From positions 1,942,001 through 2,006,000 of the forward strand of contig NZ_CP060697.1 of the NCBI RefSeq assembly GCF_014352855.1: 64,000 nt of DNA, given 5' to 3'. Positions 7,757-16,528 of the stretch are shown piece by piece; positions within the stretch are counted from its first letter, which is position 1; every line of letters starts with the position of its first letter. The stretch is from Sphingomonas sabuli. Lineage in GTDB: Bacteria; Pseudomonadota; Alphaproteobacteria; Sphingomonadales; Sphingomonadaceae. The notes under the pieces are model-generated. The model searched no databases. It was not told where the DNA came from and saw nothing but the letters and a program-made list of their open reading frames with translations. Position numbers and translations under genes: made by a program.

Positions 7757-9136
7757 TCAGTGCGCGGCTTCGGTCCGCTCTACACCGGACTTGGCCAGCT
7801 GGCCGTCGAGCTGTGCGACCAGCCGATCGAGCCCGTCTTGGTCGGCGGCTTCGGCGCGGCCGACCAGCACGTCCTGCGTGTTGGATGCGCGCAGCAGCCA
7901 CCAGCCGTCGGGTGTCGTCACGCGCGCGCCGTCGACGTCGTCGACATCGGCGCCCGCCGCCTGCAACCGGTGGAGCACTTCGCGGACGACGTCGAACTTG
8001 CGCGATTCGTCGACCGGGAAGCGCATTTCGGGCGTAGCGACCGCGGTCGGCATCGCGTCCATCAGCTCGGTCAGGCTCTTGCCCGACCGCCCGACCGCCT
8101 CGATCAGCCGGACCGAGGCATAGAGGGCGTCGTCGAAGCCGTACCAGCGGTGCTTGAAGAAGATGTGGCCGCTCATCTCGCCGGCCAGCGGCGCTTCGGT
8201 TTCCTTCATCTTCGACTTGATCAGGCTGTGCCCGGTTTTCCACATCAGCGGGCGGCCGCCGAGCTTTTCGACCCGGTCGAACAGGGTCTTGCTGGCCTTC
8301 ACGTCGGCGATGATGGTCGCGCCGGGGATATCCTGGAGCACCGCTTCGGCGAGGATCATCAGGATCTGGTCGCCCCACACGACGCGGCCGGTGCTGTCGA
8401 CGGCGCCGATGCGGTCGGCATCGCCGTCGAAGGCGAAGCCCATGTCGCATTGCTTGGCGGCGACCAGCGCCTTCAATTGCGCCAGATTGGCCTCGACCGT
8501 CGGGTCGGGATGGTGGCTTGGAAAGGTGCCGTCGATTTCGGCGTTGATGACGAAATGTTCGCCGGGCAGGCGCTCGACCAGCTTTTCGACCGCCAGCCCG
8601 CCAGCGCCGTTGCCCGGGTCCCAGGCGATGCGGAACGGCTGGCCGCCGAAATCCTCGACCAGGCGGTCAACGTAGGCGTCGAGCACGTCGGCCTCGGACG
8701 TCCCGCCCTGGCCGTCGCTCCACTCGCCCGCGGCGGCGCGCCGGCCCAGCTGCTGGATTTCCTCGCCGAACACGGAGCGGCCCTTCAGCAGCATCTTGAA
8801 GCCGTTATAATCGGCCGGGTTGTGGCTGCCGGTGACCTGGATGCCCCCGTCGACGCCCAGCGTGGCGGTGGCGTAATAGAGCATCGGGCTGGGCCCTACG
8901 CCGACCCGGACGACATCGAGGCCGCCTTCGGTCAGGCCATCGACCAAAGCGCCTTCAAGCTCCGGCGAGTGCAGCCGGCCGTCGCGGCCGACGGCGATGC
9001 GGCCGGCGCCTTCTTCGCGGGCCAGCGCGGCGTAAGACCGGCCGAGCGCGTAGGCGTCTTCCTTGTGGAGGGTTTTGCCGACGATTCCGCGAACGTCATA
9101 TTCGCGCAGGATGGTGGGTTCGAATTTGTGGGTCAT
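7757..9136 (-). CDS. pgmG: phosphoglucomutase/phosphomannomutase
   Basis: 459 aa of the alpha-D-phosphohexomutase superfamily, interconverting the 1- and 6-phosphates of glucose or mannose for nucleotide-sugar and exopolysaccharide synthesis. The phosphoserine loop TGSHNP has Ser 104, the metal loop is DGDADR, the sugar-binding loop is GEMSGH, and the C-terminal phosphate-binding domain has RASNTQDV. An in-frame GTG at 9151 is an alternative start; ATG 9136 matches the family N-terminus (THKFEPTILREYDVRG). The symbol follows the dual-activity sphingomonad enzyme and is assigned by resemblance. Confidence 0.92.
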   Translation of the reverse strand: MTHKFEPTILREYDVRGIVGKTLHKEDAYALGRSYAALAREEGAGRIAVGRDGRLHSPELEGALVDGLTEGGLDVVRVGVGPSPMLYYATATLGVDGGIQVTGSHNPADYNGFKMLLKGRSVFGEEIQQLGRRAAAGEWSDGQGGTSEADVLDAYVDRLVEDFGGQPFRIAWDPGNGAGGLAVEKLVERLPGEHFVINAEIDGTFPSHHPDPTVEANLAQLKALVAAKQCDMGFAFDGDADRIGAVDSTGRVVWGDQILMILAEAVLQDIPGATIIADVKASKTLFDRVEKLGGRPLMWKTGHSLIKSKMKETEAPLAGEMSGHIFFKHRWYGFDDALYASVRLIEAVGRSGKSLTELMDAMPTAVATPEMRFPVDESRKFDVVREVLHRLQAAGADVDDVDGARVTTPDGWWLLRASNTQDVLVGRAEAADQDGLDRLVAQLDGQLAKSGVERTEAAH

Positions 9137-9179
9137 CACGCCGTCGAACACACGAATTCGGCGGTTGGTTCAATGGCGA

Positions 9180-9959
9180 TCACGCCACTTTCTGTTCGGG
9201 CTCCGCGCCGGGGATGCCAAGGCCGCTGACCATTTCGCGCAATTCCTGCCGCGCGGTGATGTGGCTGATGCCGACTTCGCCCAGCTGTTCGAAGTCGAGC
9301 AGGGTCAGGCCCTTGGGGAAGAGCTCGCGATAGATGACCCGCTCGCCAAGCCCGGGGATGACGCGGAAACCGACGCGGCGGGCCAACTCGTCCAGGGCAG
9401 CGCCGACGCGGCGCAGGTTGTGCGATTCGATATGCTGCAGGCGGTTGCGCAGGACGACCCAGTCGACCGACTTGCCGGTGGCCTTGGCCCGTTGCGTGCG
9501 GCTGTTCCAGATCAGCTCGGCATAGAAACTGGGCTTGGTGACCTTGAAGTTTTCCGGATGGACCTGGCCGATCAGGTCGAGGTCGACGAAGCTGTCGTTC
9601 ATCGGCGTCACCAGCGTGTCGGCCATCAGGATCGCCTCTCGCGCCATGGCGTCGTCGCGGCCGGGCGTGTCGATGACGATGACGTCGGCGTCCGAAGAAA
9701 TGGCGGCGATGGCGTCGGCCAGCGGCTCGCCGTCGCCAAGCACCGCGTAGCGCGCCTGCGGCAAGGCCTTGTCCAGCCGGCGCATGGTCGCGTCGCGGTT
9801 TTCGAGATAGCGGGTCATCGTCCGCTGGCGCGTGTCGAGGTCGAGCGCGGCGACGCGGTGCCCCATTGCCGCCAGCGCGACCGCGGTATGGACGGCGGTC
9901 GTCGACTTGCCGGTCCCGCCCTTTTCGTTGGCGAAGACGATGAAATGCGGCTGGCCCAT
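9180..9959 (-). CDS. mipZ: division-plane positioning ATPase MipZ
   Basis: 259 aa ParA/MinD-type P-loop ATPase. The deviant Walker A NEKGGTGKST, the DLDTRQRTMTRYLENR segment, VIDTPG, TPMNDSFVD(L), DWVVLRNRL and RVIYRELFPKGLTLLD are the signature stretches of alphaproteobacterial MipZ. MipZ forms bipolar gradients and blocks FtsZ polymerisation away from midcell. It stands alone here, upstream of pgmG on the same strand and divergent from panC. Confidence 0.94.
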   Translation of the reverse strand: MGQPHFIVFANEKGGTGKSTTAVHTAVALAAMGHRVAALDLDTRQRTMTRYLENRDATMRRLDKALPQARYAVLGDGEPLADAIAAISSDADVIVIDTPGRDDAMAREAILMADTLVTPMNDSFVDLDLIGQVHPENFKVTKPSFYAELIWNSRTQRAKATGKSVDWVVLRNRLQHIESHNLRRVGAALDELARRVGFRVIPGLGERVIYRELFPKGLTLLDFEQLGEVGISHITARQELREMVSGLGIPGAEPEQKVA

Positions 9960-10048
9960 GGCGTCAAGGCCTCCCCGGCCCCTTGAATTCGATCCCCCGC
10001 GCGTGGAGAAGCGCGGCCCGAACCCAGTCTACCGGAGGCGAATCCGCG

Positions 10049-10897
10049 GTGCAAACACTCCGTGACCTCGGCCAGTTGAGAAGCGCTCTCGTCGCCCTGC
10101 GCGCCGGCGGCCACACGGTCGCGCTGGTTCCGACCATGGGCGCGCTTCACGCCGGGCACCTGGCGCTGATCGAGGCGGCGAAGGACCGCGCCGACCGGGT
10201 CGTCGCGACCATCTTCGTCAACCCGCTGCAGTTCGGGGCGGGCGAGGACCTCGACCGCTATCCGCGGCAGGAGAAGGCGGATGCGCGGGCGCTGGAACAG
10301 GCGGGGTGCGACCTGTTGTGGATGCCGACCGCGGACCAGATGTACCCGGACGGCTTTGCCACCACGGTCAGCGTCGACGGGCTGAGCAAGCGTTGGGAGG
10401 GCACCGCGCGGCCGGGCCATTTCGACGGCGTGGCGACGGTGGTGACCAAGCTGCTGACCGCGGTCCGGCCCGACATCGCCCTGTTCGGCGAAAAGGATTT
10501 CCAGCAACTGGCGGTGATCCGCCGATTGGCGGCGGACCTGAACCTGGGCGCCGAGATCGTCGGCGCGCCGACGGTGCGGGACGCGGACGGCCTCGCCCTT
10601 TCGTCGCGCAACGCCTATCTTTCGGACGACGACCGGGCGCGGGCCGTATGCCTGCCGCGCGCGCTGGAGCGGGCGGCGGAGGAAATCGCCGACGGCGCGC
10701 CGGTCGATCATGCGCTGGACCATGCGCGCCATGCGCTGACCGACGCCGGATTTTCCGTGGTCGATTATGTCGCGCTGGTCGACGAGGCGACGCTCGAGCC
10801 GGTGACGGAGCCCGCGGGGCAGATGCGGTTGATCGCGGCCGCGACCATCGGCGGGACGCGGCTGATCGACAACCTTGCGGTGCGCGTTTCGAACTAA
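10049..10897 (+). CDS. panC: pantothenate synthetase
   Basis: Joins pantoate and beta-alanine with ATP to make pantothenate (coenzyme A pathway). 282 aa from GTG 10049, chosen because GGAGGCG lies about 8 nt upstream and the family N-terminus (QTLRDLGQLR) begins there. Family motifs: PTMGALHAGH (HIGH-like), FVNPLQFG, DRYPR, FGEKDFQQL, SSRNAYLS. Normal family length. Confidence 0.96.
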   Translation: MQTLRDLGQLRSALVALRAGGHTVALVPTMGALHAGHLALIEAAKDRADRVVATIFVNPLQFGAGEDLDRYPRQEKADARALEQAGCDLLWMPTADQMYPDGFATTVSVDGLSKRWEGTARPGHFDGVATVVTKLLTAVRPDIALFGEKDFQQLAVIRRLAADLNLGAEIVGAPTVRDADGLALSSRNAYLSDDDRARAVCLPRALERAAEEIADGAPVDHALDHARHALTDAGFSVVDYVALVDEATLEPVTEPAGQMRLIAAATIGGTRLIDNLAVRVSN

Positions 10898-10975
10898 GGT
10901 TAATCGCGTTAACCATTTCTTCGGAACTGGACGCCGAAAACTCCCATCAGTGGAACAGTGGGGAGTTTGGGGGAC

Positions 10976-11275
10976 ATGGCAATCAGCCAGAAAGCACAGG
11001 AGTTTCTTATTCGCAGCCGCATCGCCGATGCGGAACGCGGCGATGTCGAAGCCCTGTTCGAGCTCGGGATTACCTTTTCGACCGGTCGCGGCGGCCTCGA
11101 CGTCGACCTGATCGAAGCGCACAAATGGTTCAACCTCGCGGCCCTGTCGGGATCGACCCGCGGCCAGGAATGTCGTGCCGAGATCGCGCTTGAAATGACC
11201 GCCCGGGAAATCGCCGAAGCGCAGCGCCAGGCGCGCGCCTGGCTCGGTACCACGCAACAGCGTTACGCCGCCTGA
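10976..11275 (+). CDS. small SEL1-repeat-like protein
   Basis: 99 aa starting at ATG 10976 with a G-rich site just upstream. It contains a single SEL1/TPR-like segment (ALFELGITFSTGRGG followed by AHKWFNLAALSGS) and a conserved tail (MTAREIAEAQRQARAWL). It has no signal peptide, so it is probably cytoplasmic and may mediate protein-protein contacts. It ends 1 nt from the stop of the convergent Pal-like gene. Confidence 0.75.
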   Translation: MAISQKAQEFLIRSRIADAERGDVEALFELGITFSTGRGGLDVDLIEAHKWFNLAALSGSTRGQECRAEIALEMTAREIAEAQRQARAWLGTTQQRYAA

Positions 11276-11276
11276 T

Positions 11277-11783
11277 CTAATATTGCGGTGGCAGCGGGAA
11301 CGGGGGCATCGGCGCCTGCATCCCGGTGACGACCGTCACCACGCGCGGACCGACGGCGACCGTCGACGGGCCGATGCGCACCGTGCCGGGGCGTTCCTTG
11401 CCCCAGCTGGTCAAGGTTATGCGCGCGGGTGAAATTCCCCGCAGCACCAGGAAATTGCGCACCTCGCTGGCGCGCTTTTCACCGATCGCCAGCGCGAAGT
11501 CGCGGCTGTCGCGCGCGTCGCCATGCCCTTCCAGCCGGATGCCGACGAACGGGTTGGCAAGCAGCCAGCGTACCTGCGCGGTGAGGGTCGCGACCGCGGT
11601 CGCGTCGAGCTGGCTGCCGCGCGGAGGGAAATAGACGGTGTCGCTGCCCGACGCCGCGACGAGATTGCCCTGCAGCATGTCGGGGCTGAGGAAGGGGGGC
11701 GCCTGCGGCGGCGGCATCGGCTGCGCGGACGCAGCGCCCGAAGCGGCCAGCGCGATGGCGGCCAGGATCATGCGGGGGTTCAT
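11277..11783 (-). CDS. Pal-like OmpA-domain protein lacking a lipobox
   Basis: 168 aa. Signal peptide MNPRMILAAIALAASGAASA, a Pro-rich mature start, then a divergent OmpA/Pal domain: DTVYFPPRGSQL, EGHGDARDSRDFALAIGEKRA, and a Pro-rich C-terminus. The Asp and Arg expected to bind peptidoglycan (GHGD and EKRA) are kept. There is no Cys in the protein, so it cannot be lipidated like normal Pal. It follows tolB; GGGAGG sits 10 nt before this ATG. A nearer ATG at 11792 overlaps the tolB stop (ATGA). Confidence 0.8.
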   Translation of the reverse strand: MNPRMILAAIALAASGAASAQPMPPPQAPPFLSPDMLQGNLVAASGSDTVYFPPRGSQLDATAVATLTAQVRWLLANPFVGIRLEGHGDARDSRDFALAIGEKRASEVRNFLVLRGISPARITLTSWGKERPGTVRIGPSTVAVGPRVVTVVTGMQAPMPPFPLPPQY

Positions 11784-11788
11784 GGCGA

Positions 11789-13099
11789 TCATTCCTCCCG
11801 CTGCGACCAGTTCGGATCGGACGCGTCCTGCGGCGTGGACACGGTGCGCGCTTCGCCGCCGGCCAGCGGAATGCTCGACAGGACGGTCCGGCGGGTGCCC
11901 GCATCGGCGCTTTGGAACAGGACACGCTGCCCATTCGGGCTCCACGCGGGCTGTTCGTCGTCGGGGCCCTGGCTGAGCAGGCGTTCCTCGCTGCCGTTGG
12001 CGTTCATTACGCCGATCCGCGACCACGGGCCTTCGACCTTTTGGAAAGCGATATGGTCGCCATCCGGGCTCCAGCTTGGTGCGCCGTAAACGCCGGTGCC
12101 GAAGCTGACGCGGCGCTGGGCGGTGCCGTCGGCGTTCATCACGTACAGCTGCGGGCTTCCGGACCGGTCGCTGACGAACGCGATCTGCGTGCCGTCGGGC
12201 GACCAGCTGGGGCTGGTCTCGATCGACGGGGACGTGGTCAGCCGGCGCGGGATGCCGCCGGCGGAATCGACGGTGACGATGTCGGTGTTGCCGCCGCTGG
12301 CCACCGCCAGCGCGATGAGCACACCGTCGGGCGAGAAGGCCGGGGCGAAATTGGGATCTTCGGTCTGCAGCAGCGGGCGGTCCGACTTGCTGGCCAATTC
12401 GTTGACGCGGACGTGCGCCCGCCCGCCGGTGAAGCTGGTGTAGGCGATGCGCTTGCCCTTGGGCGACCAGTGCGGCGTGACGACGGTCGCGTCGCCTTCG
12501 GTGATGAAGCTGTGGCTCGACCCGTCGAAATCCATCACCGCAATGCGCTTGACCGGCGATTCCTCGCGACCGCTTTTGGCGACATAGACGATGCGGCTGT
12601 CGAACAGCGGCTTGTCGCCGGTCGCCTGGGTGTAGGCGGCATCGGCGCAGCGGTGCGCGGCGCGGCGCCATTCGCCGGTGGTGACGGCAAAGCCCTGCCG
12701 CGCCAGCTCGCGCCCCGATTGCACGTCATAGACGTAGCAGCCGATGGTCAGCCGCCCGTCGCTGCGCGCGTTGACGAAGCCGGACAGCAAGAGCTTGGCG
12801 CCGACCGACCGCCATTGCGGATAGGCCGGGGCGGTGATTTCGGGATAGGAGGGGACGCGCACGTTGCTGGTGTCGGCGATGATGACGCTGGCCGTGGACT
12901 TGAGGTCGGCGGTGACGAGATCGGCGATCTGGGTCGCGATCGTATAGGTCGTACCGGCGTCGGTTTCCTCGTTGCTGGCGGTGGCGAAGTGGGGGACGGC
13001 GACCACCGTCGCGCTCGCCTCGCGCGGTTGCGCGCCGGCGGCTGCGGGCAAGGCGGACAAGGCGGCAAGGGCCGCGGCGATAATCGGGCTAGGACGCAT
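11789..13099 (-). CDS. tolB: TolB-like periplasmic beta-propeller protein
   Basis: 436 aa with a Sec signal peptide (cleavage near AAGAQP), an N-terminal TolB domain (ADLVTADLKSTASVIIAD, GCYVYDVQSGRELARQGF), and a propeller built from WSPKG/FSPDG/WSPDG/WSPNG repeats. TolB links the Tol energiser to Pal for outer-membrane constriction and integrity. The sequence is divergent from typical sphingomonad TolB. The start lies 11 nt inside the upstream ybgC gene. In other proteobacteria tolQ, tolR and tolA come between ybgC and tolB; here they are missing. Confidence 0.88.
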   Translation of the reverse strand: MRPSPIIAAALAALSALPAAAGAQPREASATVVAVPHFATASNEETDAGTTYTIATQIADLVTADLKSTASVIIADTSNVRVPSYPEITAPAYPQWRSVGAKLLLSGFVNARSDGRLTIGCYVYDVQSGRELARQGFAVTTGEWRRAAHRCADAAYTQATGDKPLFDSRIVYVAKSGREESPVKRIAVMDFDGSSHSFITEGDATVVTPHWSPKGKRIAYTSFTGGRAHVRVNELASKSDRPLLQTEDPNFAPAFSPDGVLIALAVASGGNTDIVTVDSAGGIPRRLTTSPSIETSPSWSPDGTQIAFVSDRSGSPQLYVMNADGTAQRRVSFGTGVYGAPSWSPDGDHIAFQKVEGPWSRIGVMNANGSEERLLSQGPDDEQPAWSPNGQRVLFQSADAGTRRTVLSSIPLAGGEARTVSTPQDASDPNWSQREE

Positions 13100-13556
13100 C
13101 GGGCCCCGCCTTAGCAATCGCCCGGAAACGGTCCACCCATTCGCTCGGCTGGCGGTGCGGCCGCTGGTCGGCGCTGAGGAAGGCGGCGGTCACCATGGCG
13201 TCGGTCAGGACTTGGCCGCCGCGCATGACTCGCTGCTGAATGACGACCGAAACGCCGCGCAGCTGTTCGACCGTGCTGACCACCAGCAAGTCGTCGCCAA
13301 GGAAGGCGGGCTTGCGATATTTGATCGCCACGTCGGCCACCGCATAGGTGCGGCCAGTGGCGCGCAACTCGCCCGCAAGGTCGATGCCGCAGGCGCGGAT
13401 CATGTCCGACCGGGCCCGTTCCATGAACTTCAGGTAATTGGCGTAATAGACGATGCCGGCCGCGTCGGTGTCCTCGAAATAGACGGTCAGTGCATAATGG
13501 TGGTCGGCGCCGATGAAGCCGCCGCGATAGGGCGTGTCGAGCGATGAAGCAGTCAC
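13089..13556 (-). CDS. ybgC: YbgC/FadM-type acyl-CoA thioesterase
   Basis: 155 aa hot-dog fold thioesterase. It has the YbgC signature with catalytic Asp in YFEDTDAAGIVYYANY followed by MERARSDM. It hydrolyses acyl-CoA or acyl-ACP and is usually the first gene of the tol-pal operon, which fits its overlap with tolB here. Cytoplasmic, with no targeting signal. Confidence 0.92.
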   Translation of the reverse strand: MTASSLDTPYRGGFIGADHHYALTVYFEDTDAAGIVYYANYLKFMERARSDMIRACGIDLAGELRATGRTYAVADVAIKYRKPAFLGDDLLVVSTVEQLRGVSVVIQQRVMRGGQVLTDAMVTAAFLSADQRPHRQPSEWVDRFRAIAKAGPDAS

Positions 13557-13600
13557 GGCACCGCCTGTAGCGAGCGCGGAGTCGCCGGGTCAAACATCGC

Positions 13601-13646
13601 TTGACGAGAGTGTAACGCTAAGGTTACATGTAACCTACACGTTACA
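13601..13646 (+). promoter_or_regulatory. promoter with nested symmetric operator
   Basis: A sigma-70-like promoter (TTGACG at 13601-13606, TTACAT at 13624-13629, 17-nt spacer) is covered by an unusually regular dyad. The core is the perfect palindrome GGTTACATGTAACC (13622-13635). It is flanked at equal 4-nt distances by TGTAACG (13611-13617) and its complement CGTTACA (13640-13646). All four half-sites are variants of GTTACA/TGTAAC. This looks like two overlapping dimer sites centred on one axis. The obvious candidate binder is the XRE protein encoded at 14100-14306, giving autoregulation. A further loose GGTTAC lies at 13649-13654. Confidence 0.7.
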
Positions 13647-13657
13647 GGGGTTACGGA

Positions 13658-14107
13658 ATGACGACCATGAGCGAAGCGGCGGAAGCCGAGCGGTTGAGCC
13701 GGCGGCGAGGGCGGATATTGCCGATGCTGACTCTCCTGTTCCTGATCCAGCAGGCGAGTTTTTTCAGCCAGCTGGGCCAGGGCGATACGCCTATCGACCA
13801 TGTGAAGATCAGCGCGTGGATGGTGATGTCGCTCCTGCTGGTGCTGATGCTCTACACCGGTGGAGGCTGGTTCCATTCGCGGCGGGTGCGCGAGCTGGCC
13901 AATGACGAATCGACCCGGGCCTTCCGTCAATCCGCGCTCAACCTGGGTTTCTTGATGACGATGCTGGCCGCGCTGGCCGTGGCGCTGGTGTCGATGGTCC
14001 AACCGATTGGCCCGCGGGAGGCGGTTCAGGTTATCGTTTCGGTGGGAGTTGTCACTGCCATGCTCCGTTTCGCTTTCCTAGAGCGCCGCGCGCAACGCGA
14101 TGGCTGA
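13658..14107 (+). CDS. multi-pass membrane protein paired with an XRE regulator
   Basis: 149 aa. A short cytoplasmic-type N-terminus (SRRRGR) is followed by about four hydrophobic segments (near 22-40, 49-66, 91-112 and 119-139) and a basic C-terminus. No enzyme motif. The 3' end overlaps the XRE regulator gene by 8 nt. The arrangement (operator, membrane protein, tiny HTH protein) resembles small membrane-protein/regulator pairs common in bacteria. The function is unknown; the membrane protein could sense stress and sequester or modulate the regulator. Confidence 0.72.
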   Translation: MTTMSEAAEAERLSRRRGRILPMLTLLFLIQQASFFSQLGQGDTPIDHVKISAWMVMSLLLVLMLYTGGGWFHSRRVRELANDESTRAFRQSALNLGFLMTMLAALAVALVSMVQPIGPREAVQVIVSVGVVTAMLRFAFLERRAQRDG

Positions 14108-14306
14108 ACGGCTGGCCAACTGCATCAAGGAAAAGCGGACGGAGGCGGGGTTGACCCAGCTCCAACTGGCGGAGGCGGTCGGGGTCACGCGGAAGACCGT
14201 CAACACCGTCGAGAACGGCATCTTCACGCCGTCGGCGACGCTGGCGATCAAGCTCGCCGCAGCGCTCGGCCTTACGGTCGAACAGCTGTTCTGGGTGGAG
14301 CGCTGA
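14100..14306 (+). CDS. XRE-family transcriptional regulator, 68 aa
   Basis: Consists of almost nothing but a helix-turn-helix: LTQLQLAEAVGVTRKTVNTV then an ENGIFTPS turn and LGLTVEQLFW. It resembles short YgzD/ImmR-like HTH proteins that control small membrane-protein operons. It overlaps the membrane-protein gene by 8 nt (probable translational coupling), and its last 35 nt overlap the 3' end of the convergent DUF3089 gene. It is the likely ligand of the palindromic operator at 13611-13646. Confidence 0.9.
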   Translation: MAERLANCIKEKRTEAGLTQLQLAEAVGVTRKTVNTVENGIFTPSATLAIKLAAALGLTVEQLFWVER

Positions 14307-15429
14307 GCTCGGCGATCTGGCGCAGAAGGTCGCCCTGCGCGACCGACATGTCGGCCAGGTGCATGCCCCAGCCGGGCAGGAACATGCCGCCGATACCGAC
14401 TTCGCCGCCGATGCGGCTGGTGCGCTTCGACCCCGGGACCGTGGCGGTGCGCAGCGACAGGTAGCCGCGGCGGCCGTTGGTCACGCACTTGCCCGACGTC
14501 AGGCCTTCGGCGCGGACGTAGGCGGTCGGCGGCGGGCCTTCGCTGGACCAGGCGATCGGGCCGCCCGGCACCGGATAGGTGGAGCGGGTGTACCAATAGC
14601 TGTCGAGCGGCTGCCACACGGTCGAGCCGGGCGAGGCGGGGTTGGTGCAGGCGACCGTCATGCCGGGCGCCGCGGACCAGCCGAACATGGCGGCGTCGGG
14701 CGGCGGATTGCCGTCGCGGAAGCTGACCCAGCTCATCACGCAGCCGCGCTGCGAAGCGGTGGTGCAAATGGGCGTTGACTGGAAGGTGCCGCCGACGGTC
14801 CGGCCTTGCGGCACCAGCGTGTTGTAGCCGGGAAGGATGGCACGGACCATCTGGCGGGCGATCGGCTTGCCTTCGATCTCGCGCTTGATCAGCTCCTGCA
14901 GCATCAGCGAACCCTGGCTGTGCCCGATGAGGACGAACGGGCGGCCCTTGTTGGAATTGGCAAGGTAGGCGCGCCAGGCGCGGGCGACGTCGGCATAGGC
15001 CAGTTCGCCCGCCGCCTTGATGTCGCTGCCGAAAGCGGAGGCGGCGACCGCGCCAAGCGTCATCTGGCGATAGACCGGCGCGAACGGCCGGCACACGGAG
15101 GCGAAGCGCGCGAACTGCGACTTCACCGCGCCGATTTCCTCGCGCACGACGAGATCGCTGTTGAGCCCGCTGTCGCCGGACATGGTCGGGTAGACGTAGA
15201 AGCAATCGACCGGCGCGTTGCGGGCCGGCGCGACCTGCCCGTTGGAGCCGTAGCCGGCGGCGGTGAGCGCGGTCGTCGGCAACGGATCGGAACAGGCGTC
15301 CTTGCGGCCGGGCAGGCACAGCCAGTTGGCCTGCACCGCATAGTCGGGCGGCGGCACCGGCGCGGCCTGGGCATTGGCGGGCTGGGCCGGCGACAAGGCC
15401 GCGATCACCCCGGTGATGAATTTTTCCAT
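14272..15429 (-). CDS. DUF3089 family alpha/beta-hydrolase-like exported protein
   Basis: 385 aa with a possible signal peptide ([22 protein letters not shown]). The DUF3089 domain shows VDCFYVYPTMSGDS near the start, the nucleophile elbow GHSQGSLM (about 190) and several Cys pairs, suiting an envelope lipase/esterase. The start codon overlaps the ruvB stop (TAATG), so the two are probably translated together despite unrelated jobs. Its 3' end is antisense to the XRE gene over 35 nt. Confidence 0.82.
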   Translation of the reverse strand: MEKFITGVIAALSPAQPANAQAAPVPPPDYAVQANWLCLPGRKDACSDPLPTTALTAAGYGSNGQVAPARNAPVDCFYVYPTMSGDSGLNSDLVVREEIGAVKSQFARFASVCRPFAPVYRQMTLGAVAASAFGSDIKAAGELAYADVARAWRAYLANSNKGRPFVLIGHSQGSLMLQELIKREIEGKPIARQMVRAILPGYNTLVPQGRTVGGTFQSTPICTTASQRGCVMSWVSFRDGNPPPDAAMFGWSAAPGMTVACTNPASPGSTVWQPLDSYWYTRSTYPVPGGPIAWSSEGPPPTAYVRAEGLTSGKCVTNGRRGYLSLRTATVPGSKRTSRIGGEVGIGGMFLPGWGMHLADMSVAQGDLLRQIAELSAPPRTAVRP

Positions 15430-16472
15430 TACTTGGATTGGCTGTCCCCGTCGAAAAGTCCGGTCTGGCTGCCCTGTGGCGGGTTGAGCCCGAGATGGGT
15501 CCAGCCGCGGCCGTTAAGGCAGCGGCCTCTTGCCGTGCGGGCGATGAGGCCAAGCTGAATGAGGAAGGGTTCGATCACGTCCTCGATCGTGTCGCGCGGT
15601 TCGGACAGGCCCGCGGCCAAAGTCTCGATCCCCACCGGGCCGCCCCCGTAAAGGTCGGCGATCATCGTCAGATAGCGCCGGTCCATCGCGTCGAGCCCAA
15701 GCGCGTCGATTTCCAGCCGGGACAAGGCGGAATCGGCCGTCGCCGCGTCGATCCGCTGGTTGCCCGCGGCGTGGGCGAAATCGCGCACTCGGCGCAGCAG
15801 CCGGCCGGCAATGCGCGGCGTCCCGCGCGAGCGGCGGGCGATTTCCCGGGCGCCGTCGTCGGCGATGTCGGCGTCGAGCAGGCGGGCAGCGCGGCGGACG
15901 ACCAGCTCCAGTTCCTCGACGGTGTAGAAATTGAGCCGGACCGGAATGCCGAAGCGGTCGCGCAGCGGCGTGGTCAGCAGGCCCTGCCGGGTGGTCGCGC
16001 CGACGAGGGTGAAGCGCGGCAGGTCGATCCGCACCGAGCGCGCCGACGGGCCTTCGCCGATCATCAGATCGAGCGCGCGGTCCTCCATTGCCGGATACAG
16101 AACTTCCTCGACCGCCGGATTGAGGCGGTGGATCTCGTCGATGAACAGGACGTCGCCGTCCTCGAGGTTGGTGAGCAGCGCGGCAAGATCGCCGGACTTG
16201 GCGATGACCGGGCCGGAGGTGGCGCGAAAACCGACGCCCATTTCGCGGGCAAGGATGGCGGCCAGCGTCGTCTTGCCCAGCCCCGGCGGTCCGTGGAGCA
16301 GGACATGGTCGAGCGCTTCGCCGCGGCCCTTTGCCGCGTTGACGAACACGCGCAGGTTCTCGCGCGCGGCCTTCTGCCCGATGAATTCGTCGAGGCTTTT
16401 CGGGCGCAGCGCCTGGTCGGCGTCTTCGCTGGTGCGCTCGGGCGTGGTGATCCGGGCCGGGTCGGTTGCCAT
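15429..16472 (-). CDS. ruvB: Holliday junction branch-migration helicase RuvB
   Basis: 347 aa AAA+ motor driving branch migration with RuvA. Signatures: [12 protein letters not shown], Walker [13 protein letters not shown], Walker B FIDEIHRL, sensor [18 protein letters not shown], and the C-terminal winged helix with [12 protein letters not shown]. The start at ATG 16472 follows AGGACGGG. It belongs to the yebC-ruvC-ruvA-ruvB-ybgC-tol order on the minus strand but is separated from ruvA by about 4 kb of other genes. Confidence 0.97.
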   Translation of the reverse strand: MATDPARITTPERTSEDADQALRPKSLDEFIGQKAARENLRVFVNAAKGRGEALDHVLLHGPPGLGKTTLAAILAREMGVGFRATSGPVIAKSGDLAALLTNLEDGDVLFIDEIHRLNPAVEEVLYPAMEDRALDLMIGEGPSARSVRIDLPRFTLVGATTRQGLLTTPLRDRFGIPVRLNFYTVEELELVVRRAARLLDADIADDGAREIARRSRGTPRIAGRLLRRVRDFAHAAGNQRIDAATADSALSRLEIDALGLDAMDRRYLTMIADLYGGGPVGIETLAAGLSEPRDTIEDVIEPFLIQLGLIARTARGRCLNGRGWTHLGLNPPQGSQTGLFDGDSQSK

Positions 16473-16528
16473 CCCGTCCTGATTCGCAGATGCAGATGCC
16501 AACGACAAGATAAAGCGGGGGCTTTCCG

